DNA of 64,000 bases from Actinopolymorpha singaporensis. Lineage in GTDB: Bacteria; Actinomycetota; Actinomycetes; Propionibacteriales; Actinopolymorphaceae. The translations under genes and the position numbers were made by a program. Positions 15,000-23,461 of the stretch are shown piece after piece. Each line of letters opens with the position of its first letter. Position 1 is the first letter of the stretch. The stretch spans positions 1,736,001 through 1,800,000 of the forward strand of contig NZ_LT629732.1 of the NCBI RefSeq assembly GCF_900104745.1, read 5' to 3'. The notes under the pieces are model-generated. The model had not been told where the DNA came from. It was given only the letters and a program-made list of their open reading frames with translations, and did not search any database.

Positions 15000-17900
15000 T
15001 CACCGCAACGCCGTGGAGATCCGATGCCGCCCGGAGCCGAGTTCGTGCCGCCGTCCGTTCGGCAACGTCACCTCGGCGACCGCGTTCACCGGCACGCCGA
15101 CGTACAACACGACGAGGTCTCCGTCGCGCCGCCAGCCGACGAGGACCCGGCCGCGTACGGTGTCCAGAGTGACCCTGGCCCACGGGAGTCGACCGAACGC
15201 TGTCGGAGCGACCCTGAACCGTGCCCATCCCGGCTCCAGCACTTCCACACCCGCGACCCGCTCCACCAGCCAGGCCACCGGCCCGCTGAGCGTCGCGTCG
15301 TTGTGCGCCCGGGCGTCTGCCTCCCAGGACTCCCAGAATGTCGTCGCTCCCAGGCCGCGCAGGTAGCCGTAGGAGGGGTGGTCCTGCCGGTCGAGGACGG
15401 CCAGCGCCAGGTCGGAGCGTCCGTGGTCGGACAGTGCGTACGGCAGCGTGGCAGTGCCGACGTTCCCGGTGTTCAGATGCCGGCCCCTGGCTTCGATGTC
15501 GGCAGCGAGGTTCGCCACCACCGCGTCGACGTGTGCCGTCGGGACGAGGTCGAACGCGAGTGGAACGGCGTTGCTGGTCTGGCGGTATCCGGCGTCGGCG
15601 ACCTCGGTCCGGTACAAACCGGCCTTCCGATCAAGGAAACGGTCGTTGAACTGCCTGACGAGCTCGTCGGTCCTGTCCCGCCAGGCGGCGGCCCGTCGAG
15701 TCCTGCCCAGGAGCTCGGCGAGTGCGGTGCCCTGGCGCAGACTCTGGATCACGAACGCGACGCCGACCAGGCTGCCGCCCTCGCGACCGCGCGGGTACTC
15801 CTTCGGCGGATTCGGCGGGTACCAGTCACCGAACTGGTCGTCGCTGACGCCACTGTCCAACTTTGCCACGCACCAGTCGACATACTTCCGCACACTCTCG
15901 AAGTGCCTGGCCGGCAGCGTGCGGTCACCGTAGGCCAGCCAGTAGCGGTGGACGAGGTAGGGGTACACACCGGTCGAGCTCGGTGTGAACAGGAATCCGC
16001 CGGTCGTCGCGGCCGGCGGTGCGATCAGCGGGATCTCACCGTCAGGTGCCTGGCCGAGCCGAAGGTCGTCGAGCCACTTCGCGAACACCGTCTGCATGGC
16101 GAACCGGTAGAGCATCGGCTGCGACGACCAGTGCGTCATGCCGGTCCAGCCCACCTTCGCCAGCGGCGACCCGTCCGGGAACCCGTGCAGGCCGTTCGCT
16201 GCGGTCCGGGCGAACGTGTCGACGATCCACTGCAGTACGGGATCGCCGAGCTGGAGGTTCATCGTGTCGGCGACGTCGCTGTTGAGCTGGACGGCGACCA
16301 GCTCGAGCGACTCCGATGCACCGCTCACCTCTACGTACTGGAAACTCTTGTAGGTGAAGGAGGGCTGCCAGGTCTCCTCGCCCGCACCGCTCGCTGTGTA
16401 CTCGTCGAGCTGCAACCTGCCCTCCACCGAGGGGTTCTCGTTGCCACCGGGCACGCCCACGCTGACACGGCCGTCCGCAGCCAGTTTCTCGCCGTACTGG
16501 ATCCGGACGATCGTTCCTCTGGGCAGTCGTCCACGCAGCCGCACCCGGCCGCTCATGACGGCGCCGAAGTCGAGCTGCCGGACGCCACCGGGAAGCAGTT
16601 TGTCGCCAACGGGGCGGACGATCCGGGTTGCCCGTACCGGTTCGCCCGCGAAGGCTTCCAACCTGCCGCCGGGTTCCCTGGCGAGGATGACCGGCTTCCA
16701 GCTCGTCTCGTCGAAGCCTGGTGAGCTCCAGCCGGAAAGGTCGGCGGCACGCCTGGCGTCGTGGGACTCGCCGTTGAACACGCCGTCGTAGGTGGTGGGC
16801 CCCTCGATGTAGTGCCAGGTCCGGTCGCTGCCGATCGTCACCCGGCGCCCGCCGGCAAGGCGTACCTCCAGTTGCGCCCTGACCTGGGGCTCGGACACCC
16901 ACGGCTGCAGGTTGCTGCCGTCGGTGTCGGGCGCGCGGGTGGCGAAGAATCCGCGGCCGAGTGCGACGCCGATGGCGTTGTTTCCTCTGCGCAGCAAGGA
17001 CGTGACGTCGTGGGTCGTATAGAGCAGTCGGCGGTCGTAGTCGGTGGTCGCCGGTGAGAGTTCGGCATCGCCCACCCGTCTGCCGTTGACCCAGGCCACC
17101 CCGTGGCCCAGCCCGCAGATGTAGAGCCGGGCTGACATGACGGCCCCGTCCAGGTGAAACTCCCTGCGGAGCAAGGGATCTGCGGGCGGTGGCGGTGGGA
17201 TGGTGCAGGTCCAGCGATCGACGTTCACAGGTTCGCCGTCGGCGTAGCCGGTGCCGTCGGGATACGGGTCCTGCCGCGGATCGTCGTGGCGTACGCCCAA
17301 CCAGTGCACCGATCCGCGCGGTTCGGACAGTTCGAGGTAGTAGGTCCCGGCGCCGACAGGTTCGCCGAAGTCGAGCCTGCCCTGCGCGTTGCCGTACCCG
17401 TCGGCGGTCAACCCGGTGAGCGCTCTGCGCGCGATCACCGCGCCGGTCGGCCCGGCTGCCCGCAAGGTCATCACGCAGTCCGCAGTGCCGGGCCCGATCG
17501 ACAACAGGACGGCTGCCGCGACCGACGGGCCAGGAGTGACGAAGGTCTGCCCGAGGGTACTGCCCGGCCGGAGAGCGAAGTCCTCGAAGCCTGCCGGGCC
17601 CAGTACGCGGACGGCGGACGGGATGTCCAGTCCGCTCCCGATCCACTCCGCGGCCCAGTCGCCGGGTGACAGCATGGCCGTCTCGAACCACGCGATCCTG
17701 CCGTATGGTCCGGGCCGACCGGCCTCGTCCCATGCGCGCACCGTCCAGTAGTAGCGAGTACGGGCGCGTAGCACCGGTCCCCCGTAGACCTGCGCGGTCT
17801 GTTCGGTCGACTCCACCCGCCCGGAATCCCAGACGTCTGCCCGGCCCGAGCGCAGCAGTCGTCGTCGGCTGGCGACCAGGATCTGGTACGCCGTCTGCGC

Positions 17901-18122
17901 GCGGCCGGTCCCTGTTCCCTCGAGTCGCCAGCCGAACCGTGGCGCGGTGGCGTCGATGCCGAGCGGGTCGACGAGATGTTCGGTGGTCAGTCGCACCGAG
18001 CGAAGTCCCCGTTTCGGAGTCGACGTCGATGCGGACGGAACCCCCGGCAGGGTCGGCAGGGCCGTGAGCGCAGCCGCTCCGGCTATTCCTCCCACCACGG
18101 TCCTGCGGCCTACCTCGGTCAC
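15000..18122 (-). CDS. Secreted GH78 alpha-L-rhamnosidase-like protein
   Basis: The 1040-residue protein starts at GTG 18122 behind AAAGGA. A Tat-like signal (GRRTVVGGIAGAAALTALP) leads a GH78 layout: N-terminal Ig-like domain (TAYQILVASRRRLL, RYYWTVRAWDEAG), rhamnosidase N domain (RLYICGLGHGVAWVNGRRVG, SPATTDYDRRLLY), middle beta domain, (alpha/alpha)6 catalytic domain and C-terminal beta domain (TLDTVRGRVLVGWRRDGD). GH78 enzymes release rhamnose from pectin and plant glycosides. The base-side motif TTFWESWEAD (near 15330) is present. In the acid-side motif near 16135-16180, PDGSPLAKVGWTGMTHW, the usual acidic residues before and after GWTG are replaced by Ala and Met. Activity may therefore be changed or lost. 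It is transcribed alone. Confidence 0.85.
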   Translation of the reverse strand: MTEVGRRTVVGGIAGAAALTALPTLPGVPSASTSTPKRGLRSVRLTTEHLVDPLGIDATAPRFGWRLEGTGTGRAQTAYQILVASRRRLLRSGRADVWDSGRVESTEQTAQVYGGPVLRARTRYYWTVRAWDEAGRPGPYGRIAWFETAMLSPGDWAAEWIGSGLDIPSAVRVLGPAGFEDFALRPGSTLGQTFVTPGPSVAAAVLLSIGPGTADCVMTLRAAGPTGAVIARRALTGLTADGYGNAQGRLDFGEPVGAGTYYLELSEPRGSVHWLGVRHDDPRQDPYPDGTGYADGEPVNVDRWTCTIPPPPPADPLLRREFHLDGAVMSARLYICGLGHGVAWVNGRRVGDAELSPATTDYDRRLLYTTHDVTSLLRRGNNAIGVALGRGFFATRAPDTDGSNLQPWVSEPQVRAQLEVRLAGGRRVTIGSDRTWHYIEGPTTYDGVFNGESHDARRAADLSGWSSPGFDETSWKPVILAREPGGRLEAFAGEPVRATRIVRPVGDKLLPGGVRQLDFGAVMSGRVRLRGRLPRGTIVRIQYGEKLAADGRVSVGVPGGNENPSVEGRLQLDEYTASGAGEETWQPSFTYKSFQYVEVSGASESLELVAVQLNSDVADTMNLQLGDPVLQWIVDTFARTAANGLHGFPDGSPLAKVGWTGMTHWSSQPMLYRFAMQTVFAKWLDDLRLGQAPDGEIPLIAPPAATTGGFLFTPSSTGVYPYLVHRYWLAYGDRTLPARHFESVRKYVDWCVAKLDSGVSDDQFGDWYPPNPPKEYPRGREGGSLVGVAFVIQSLRQGTALAELLGRTRRAAAWRDRTDELVRQFNDRFLDRKAGLYRTEVADAGYRQTSNAVPLAFDLVPTAHVDAVVANLAADIEARGRHLNTGNVGTATLPYALSDHGRSDLALAVLDRQDHPSYGYLRGLGATTFWESWEADARAHNDATLSGPVAWLVERVAGVEVLEPGWARFRVAPTAFGRLPWARVTLDTVRGRVLVGWRRDGDLVVLYVGVPVNAVAEVTLPNGRRHELGSGRHRISTALR

Positions 18123-18342
18123 GACGGTGTCCTTTCGCTCGCGGTGCCGGCCCTTCGGATCCTGGCCCTCAGCGAACCTGCGCACATCGCCCCGGCGGCG
18201 ACATCCGCGCTACGTCGGCCGACGTACGCACCGAGACGTCTTTGTCGGGCGGGAGGGCCCCGGTAGGTCGATCGCTCACGGGGTGCTGGGGTTGCGAGGA
18301 ATGGAGTTGCCCGCTGTACGCCGCCGCAGGCATGCTCACCCG

Positions 18343-18865
18343 ATGACGGCTCCACGGCTGGTGATGGTGGAAGGCGTCGCGCCCGGGATCGGGAAGTCGA
18401 CCCTCGCCACTTCGCTTGCCCGCGTCCTGCAGGCGGACGGCACGCCTGTCGACCTCTTTCCGGAGGAGGAACCGCGGGCATGGCGAGCGACCTACCGTGG
18501 GCGACGTCGGAACCGCCAGGCTCCGGAGTTTGGTGCGAGACGTACGCCGGCTCGCCGACGACATGATGCCGTTGCTCCTGTTCCTGCATGGCGACGTTCG
18601 GGAGTCCACCAGACGGGCCGTGCCCGAACGCGGCCGGAGCTGGGTCGACTACTGGTCTCGTGTCGCCGAGGAGGACCACGCGGTCGGCGGGCCGGCGCTC
18701 GAGCGCATAGTCCACCACCAAGAACGCAGCCAGGCGCAGAAGCAAGCTGACCTCGACATTCTTCGGTCCACCGGCTGGTTCCTCCTCGACCTGGACGCGA
18801 CGGCACCCGCTGAGGACGTACTAGCTCAGGCGCTGGCGGGTCTCGGGCTGTGGAGACCGGCATGA
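18343..18865 (+). pseudogene. Decayed P-loop kinase-like gene
   Basis: ATG 18343 begins an intact Walker A (VEGVAPGIGKSTLATSLARV) and reads to VDLFPEEE. Then the match breaks: a short piece in a second frame (AGMASDLPWAT, near 18474) and the C-terminal part in a third frame (RLRSLVRDVRRLADDMM, LLLFLHGDVRESTRRAVPER, FLLDLDATAPAEDV) end at TGA 18863-18865. Compared with related kinase-like ATPases, a segment is missing between the first two pieces, so at least one deletion and one frameshift occurred. This is a true pseudogene. Its 3' end abuts the truncated DUF222 gene. Confidence 0.7.
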
Positions 18866-20216
18866 GCTCACCAGGCTGGGCGGACAGTCCCATCAGGGTG
18901 GTCAGTGGCACGTTCAGCTGGATCTTCGCGCGTGTTCGTATGGGCCTCCAGCTCGGTTGTGAGGAGCACCAGGGTGGTGTTGGTGGTGTCGGGTTGCCTG
19001 TCGGTGGATCAGGCGGACCCGGCGGGTCGGCCGTTTCGTCGGGTCGGCGGTTCTGCCGCGGGATCTGACCCACGGCTGCGTTCGTTGCCGCGTGGCGCTC
19101 CGCGGCGTCGTGTGCTGCGCTGTCGTGGGCGGTGGAGCAGTGGCAGGGCGTGTAGTCAGCCGTTGCATTCCCGGCTCCGGCGGGAGCGCAGTCACCGCAG
19201 TCACAGCCGGCACTGTGCAGGTCGTGGTCGGGGTACCGGTGTACCGCACAGCACCCCTGCTTGGTCTCACCCTGCGCCTCCTCGTCCGGCTCCTCAGCCT
19301 CGTCCTGCTCGGCCTCGTCCTGCCCAGCCTTGTCCTGCTTGGTTTCGCCGTGCGTTTGTTCAGCGAGCGGTGGGGCGGGGCAGTCTTTGATGTCGGCGGT
19401 GCCGGTGAGTAGGGCGGCGGCGACGTCGGCGCGGAGTTGGCTGAGGGTGCGTGGGTCGCCGGTTGCTTTGGCTGCGCGGGCGATGGCGTCGATGTAGCCG
19501 TACGCTTCGGCGGCCTGGTCTGCGGACAGGCCGCGGATGGCGAGGTCGGCGACGCCGTCGACGGCGGGCCAGATCGCCACGTTGCGCCCGGACCTGGCCG
19601 CCCGGTGACGTTTGGCGGCGGCGTCGGGGTCTGCCGTGACGACCTCGGCCTCCACCTTCGCCCGCAACAACCCGCCCCGCAGTTCCAGGACTTTGGGGAA
19701 GATCGCGTCCTCGATGGCACCCCACACATCGGGTTCGGCATCGGTGATGCGATCCACGATCACCCGCACATCGTTGAGCTCCAACTGCCCGCTGGCCAAC
19801 GCCTCACGTACCCGCGGCAGCCAGGGCAGCGTGGTGGCCAGGGCCACGTACTGGTGCGCCCGGTAGCCGGTCCACCCCAGCAACGGCTCCAGGACCTCCG
19901 GAGTCATCGGATCCGGCGTCACCCTGCGTCCGGCCGGCCCGTCAACCCTTCCGGGCTCGGCGTAGACCAGCGCGTTCACATCGGACAGGCACTCAGCCTC
20001 CAGCCAGCAGCCCAGCCGCCGTGCCTTGATCAGCTCCTCCAACTCGAACCCGTTACACCCAGCCACGTCGACCGACGCCACCGCCGCCGCCAACCCAGGA
20101 CCCGCCGGCAGATCAGCAAACCCCGCGGGCAGCACCCGACGGCCACCGGGCTGCCCGCCCAGGTGGCCGTCGAAGCACTCACCGCCATCGCTCACGCGTT
20201 CGATTCTACCGAACAA
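18864..20216 (-). pseudogene. DUF222 protein truncated before its HNH domain
   Basis: From ATG 20216 about 450 residues follow the DUF222/13E12-repeat family (ELEELIKARRLGCWLEAE, TPEVLEPLLGWTGYRAHQY, DIAIRGLSADQAAEAY-like LAIRGLSADQAAEAYGYID, KIQLNVPLTTLMGLSAQPGEL). Homology stops at about 18864, where the C-terminal HNH nuclease module should begin. Downstream the open frame runs antisense through the P-loop pseudogene to 18492 as noise. The middle has an acidic Gln/Glu/Asp repeat (about 19270-19380) and a Cys/His-rich stretch. Full-length members are multi-copy HNH endonucleases in actinobacteria. The truncated product probably lacks nuclease function. Confidence 0.75.
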
Positions 20217-20482
20217 GATCGGCTCATGTGAGCCGGAAGCCCCTTACCCACAAGGAAAACTGATGTCAATCACAACCTGCGAGCCGTTCGGGTCGCGCCA
20301 TCCCGCGTGCACGAACTGGCGCGTGACCGGCGGACTCGCCATGGCCTGACGTATGTCGCTGTCGAAATCGATCGATTGCCGAGGTCGGCCGCAAACAACG
20401 GCCGCCCTTTACACGCAGATTCCGTACGGACACGATGGGCGCACGCCAGCGGGGGTCCCGACTCCGACGAGGAGCGTGCGTC

Positions 20483-22555
20483 ATGAGAACAGCCGGAACA
20501 CCGAACCACCGGCCGGGCCGTACGCCGGAGCGAGCGCCGGATCGCGCGCCGGAGCGAGCACCAGCCCATACGCCGCAGCGAACGCCGAGCCGGCGCGACC
20601 TGTTCCGGTTCGGGCTCACGTCGGTCGCGGCGTTCTCCGTCGCCGGATGCTCCGCGCTCTCGCTCAACCCGTCGGACAAGTCCGGCGGCAAGGGCGGAGG
20701 CAAGGACGCCGGCAAGGCCGGCACCGGGCTCAAGGAGGCGCCGGAACTCAGCGACCAGGTCAAGGCCGGCAAGCTTCCGCCGCGCGCCAAGCGGATGCCG
20801 GCCAAGCCGATGGTCATCCGCCCCACCGAGCCGGGCGGTGTGTACGGCGGCACGTGGAACACCATCCTGACCTCGGTGGACGCCGACCCGCACCTGGTCG
20901 GTTCGTTGTCGTACGAGCCGCTCGTGCGGTGGGACGTCGACCAGACCAAGATCTCGCCGAACGTCGCCGAGTCCTGGGAGATCGGCCAGGACGGCCGCGT
21001 CTACACGTTCAAGCTGCGCGCGGGCATGAAGTGGTCGGACGGAAAGCCCTACACAGCAGACGACCTGGTGTTCGGATACGAGGACGTGCTGAGCAACACC
21101 GACCTCTACCCGGTGATGCCCTCGCAGTTCGCTCCGGACGGACAGCCGGCGAAGCTGGAGAAGCTCGACGACACCACCGTGCGGTTCACCTTCCCCAAGC
21201 CGCAGGGTTTGTTCCTGGACCAGGTAGCGTCCTCCGGTGGCGCCGTCCTGCACTGCCTGCCGAAGCACTACCTGAAGCAGTTCCACAAGAAGTACAACCC
21301 GGACGCGGACAAGCTGGCGAAGCAGGAAGGCCAGCCGGACTGGACCAAACTCTTCCTGAACAAGGGCGGCAACGGCCCGACGGAGTTCGGTTCCTGGCAG
21401 AACACCGACCTGCCGGTCATCTACCCGTGGAAGCTGTCCTCCCAGTCCGGCAACCGCCTGGTGGTCAGCCGCAATCCGTACTACTGGAAGTCCGACACCG
21501 AGGGCCGGCAGCTTCCCTACCTCGACCGGGTCGTGTTCGACATCATCACCGACCCACAGGTCAGCACGCTCAAGCTCAGCCAGGGCGACTACAGCCTGGT
21601 CACACCCGGGCTGGTCACGCTCCAGAGCAAGCCGGTCTTCGCGCGCGGGCGGGAGAAGGGACGCTTCCACTTCATCGCGATCGGTTCGTCGCGGATGAAC
21701 GACGCGACGTTCCTGCTCAACCAGACGCACAAGGACCCGGCGATGCGGCAGGTCATGCAGAACAAGGACTTCCGCATCGGTCTGTCGTACGCGCTGAACC
21801 GCCAGGAGATCATCAAGGTCGTACTCCTCAACCAGGGTGAGCCGTGGCAGACCTCGCCCCGCAAGGAGTCCGGGCTCTACCTCCAGCAACTCGCCAAGCA
21901 GTACACCGAGCACGACCCGGCGAAGGCGAACCAGCATCTGGACAAGGCCGGTTACCGCCAGCGCGACAGCGACGGGTTCCGGCTGCGCCCGGACGGGAAA
22001 CGGCTGGGATTCACCGTCGAGGTGCGGACGAACTTCAACCCGCTCTGGGCCGACGTCGCCCAGCTCGCGTCCGGTTACTGGAAGAAGGTCGGCGTCGACG
22101 TGCAGGTGAAGGTGGAGGACGCCACCCTGTTGTTCAACCGGGTGGCCGCCAACAACCACGACGCGGTGATGGACGACGGCGACGGCGGTGACCTGCCGAT
22201 GCTCGGCCCCGGGTGGTACTTCCCCGTGGACGCCGGTGCGGCATACGCGGTCGAGTGGGGCCGGTGGTACGAGTCGAAGGGCAAGGAAGGGGAGAAGCCA
22301 CCGGCCGGCCCGCTGCGGCAGATGCGGTTGTTCGACCAGATCAAGGTCACACCGGACAAGCAGAAGCGCGACGAGCTCTTCATGCAGATCCTGCGCATCT
22401 CCCAAGAAGAGTTCTACGTGATCGGGACCGTGCTGCCCGAGGCGAGGTACAACGTCGTCCAGAACGACCTGCACGGTGTCGGCGGGGAGATGATCGACGA
22501 CTGCTGCGAGCCCGGCCCGTCCGCTCCGGAGCAGTACTTCTGGAAGAAGACGTAG
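20483..22555 (+). CDS. ABC transporter family-5 solute-binding lipoprotein
   Basis: The protein has 690 residues and starts at ATG 20483 behind GAGGAG. An unusual Arg/Pro/Ala-repeat leader precedes a Tat and lipoprotein signal (SRRDLFRFGLTSVAAFSVAGC), so it should be anchored outside the membrane. The rest follows the SBP_bac_5 fold (PNVAESWEIGQDGRVYTFKLR, GMKWSDGKPYTADDLVF, NPYYWKSDTEGRQLPYLDRV, FRIGLSYALNRQEIIKVVL). Such proteins capture peptides or oligosaccharides for Dpp/Opp-type importers, but no DppB/C-type permease follows. Instead two ATPases and two FtsX-type permeases do, 184 bases on. A related protein is encoded at 60561. Confidence 0.88.
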   Translation: MRTAGTPNHRPGRTPERAPDRAPERAPAHTPQRTPSRRDLFRFGLTSVAAFSVAGCSALSLNPSDKSGGKGGGKDAGKAGTGLKEAPELSDQVKAGKLPPRAKRMPAKPMVIRPTEPGGVYGGTWNTILTSVDADPHLVGSLSYEPLVRWDVDQTKISPNVAESWEIGQDGRVYTFKLRAGMKWSDGKPYTADDLVFGYEDVLSNTDLYPVMPSQFAPDGQPAKLEKLDDTTVRFTFPKPQGLFLDQVASSGGAVLHCLPKHYLKQFHKKYNPDADKLAKQEGQPDWTKLFLNKGGNGPTEFGSWQNTDLPVIYPWKLSSQSGNRLVVSRNPYYWKSDTEGRQLPYLDRVVFDIITDPQVSTLKLSQGDYSLVTPGLVTLQSKPVFARGREKGRFHFIAIGSSRMNDATFLLNQTHKDPAMRQVMQNKDFRIGLSYALNRQEIIKVVLLNQGEPWQTSPRKESGLYLQQLAKQYTEHDPAKANQHLDKAGYRQRDSDGFRLRPDGKRLGFTVEVRTNFNPLWADVAQLASGYWKKVGVDVQVKVEDATLLFNRVAANNHDAVMDDGDGGDLPMLGPGWYFPVDAGAAYAVEWGRWYESKGKEGEKPPAGPLRQMRLFDQIKVTPDKQKRDELFMQILRISQEEFYVIGTVLPEARYNVVQNDLHGVGGEMIDDCCEPGPSAPEQYFWKKT

Positions 22556-22739
22556 GGCGCCCGCTCCCCGGCCCTCTCCAGGCTCCCTTGCCGGCCCTGC
22601 CCTTTCCGGCCACGCGTTGTCCTGGATGGGGCATCTCCGGGCATCGCGCGGGGGCCGGTATCCGGGTAGCGTGCAGCACAGTTTCCCGGGGCGTGGTCGA
22701 CCCATGCCCTCATGGCCCGAGGTGATACGAGGGGCAGCT

Positions 22740-23453
22740 TTGCGAACCGTCTCCGTGAACCGGCTGACCGCCGCGTACGACGTCGGCCGACCGGTCCTGC
22801 AGGACGTGACGGTGACCGTGGAACCGGGCCACATGCTGGCGGTCAGCGGACGCTCGGGCGCGGGCAAGTCCACGTTGCTGTCCACCATCGCCGGCCTGCT
22901 GCGCCCGGCCGAGGGAACTGTCAGTCTGGACGGCGAGCCGCTGCGTGACCGCGACCACGCCGTCTCCCAGGGCGTGGTGCTGGTGCCGCAGGACAACGGC
23001 CTGGCCACGTTCCTGACCGCTGGTGAGAACGTCGAGGTGGCGCTGCTGGCCAACGGCCGCGGCCCGGCGGAGGCGCGCCGGCTCACCGTCGAGTGCCTGA
23101 CGGCACTGGGGCTCGCCGGACAGCGCGACCAGTTGGTGGAGGAGCTGTCCGGCGGACAGCAGCAGCGCACCGCGATCGCCCGCGGTCTCGCCCTGCGCGG
23201 TGACGTCCTCCTCGCCGACGAGGTGACCAGCGAGCTCGACGCGGTGTCGCGGCAGACGGTGATGGACCTGCTGCGCAAGGAAGCCGATCGGGGCGCGGTC
23301 GTGGTGTTCGCGACCCACGACCCGGACGCCGCCGCCTTGTGCGACGCCGAGCTGCACCTGGTCGACGGGCGCGCCGAGATCGTCCGGTCCGAACCCGTGG
23401 TGGACGCGCCGACGGTGAACCGGCCGAACGCCTCCACGACGGCAAGGGCGTAG
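22740..23453 (+). CDS. ABC transporter ATPase, MacB/LolD type
   Basis: This is a full nucleotide-binding domain: Walker A GRSGAGKST, Q-loop VLVPQDNGL, signature LSGGQQQRTAIARGLAL, Walker B DVLLADE, H-loop FATHDPDA. The size and sequence suit the ATPases that pair with FtsX/MacB permeases rather than sugar importers. TTG 22740 follows GAGGGG at good spacing; an in-frame ATG at 22704 is possible. The giant permease begins nine bases after its stop, so the two are one operon. Confidence 0.88.
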   Translation: MRTVSVNRLTAAYDVGRPVLQDVTVTVEPGHMLAVSGRSGAGKSTLLSTIAGLLRPAEGTVSLDGEPLRDRDHAVSQGVVLVPQDNGLATFLTAGENVEVALLANGRGPAEARRLTVECLTALGLAGQRDQLVEELSGGQQQRTAIARGLALRGDVLLADEVTSELDAVSRQTVMDLLRKEADRGAVVVFATHDPDAAALCDAELHLVDGRAEIVRSEPVVDAPTVNRPNASTTARA

Positions 23454-23461
23454 GCCACGGC

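Noticed and set aside
15024-16724. A 566-codon plus-strand open frame
   Set aside because: It is antisense to the GH78 gene and shows no family-like sequence.
18492-18863. C-terminal continuation of the DUF222 frame as a real domain
   Set aside because: The sequence is antisense to the kinase-like pseudogene, Arg/Pro-rich and without HNH residues.
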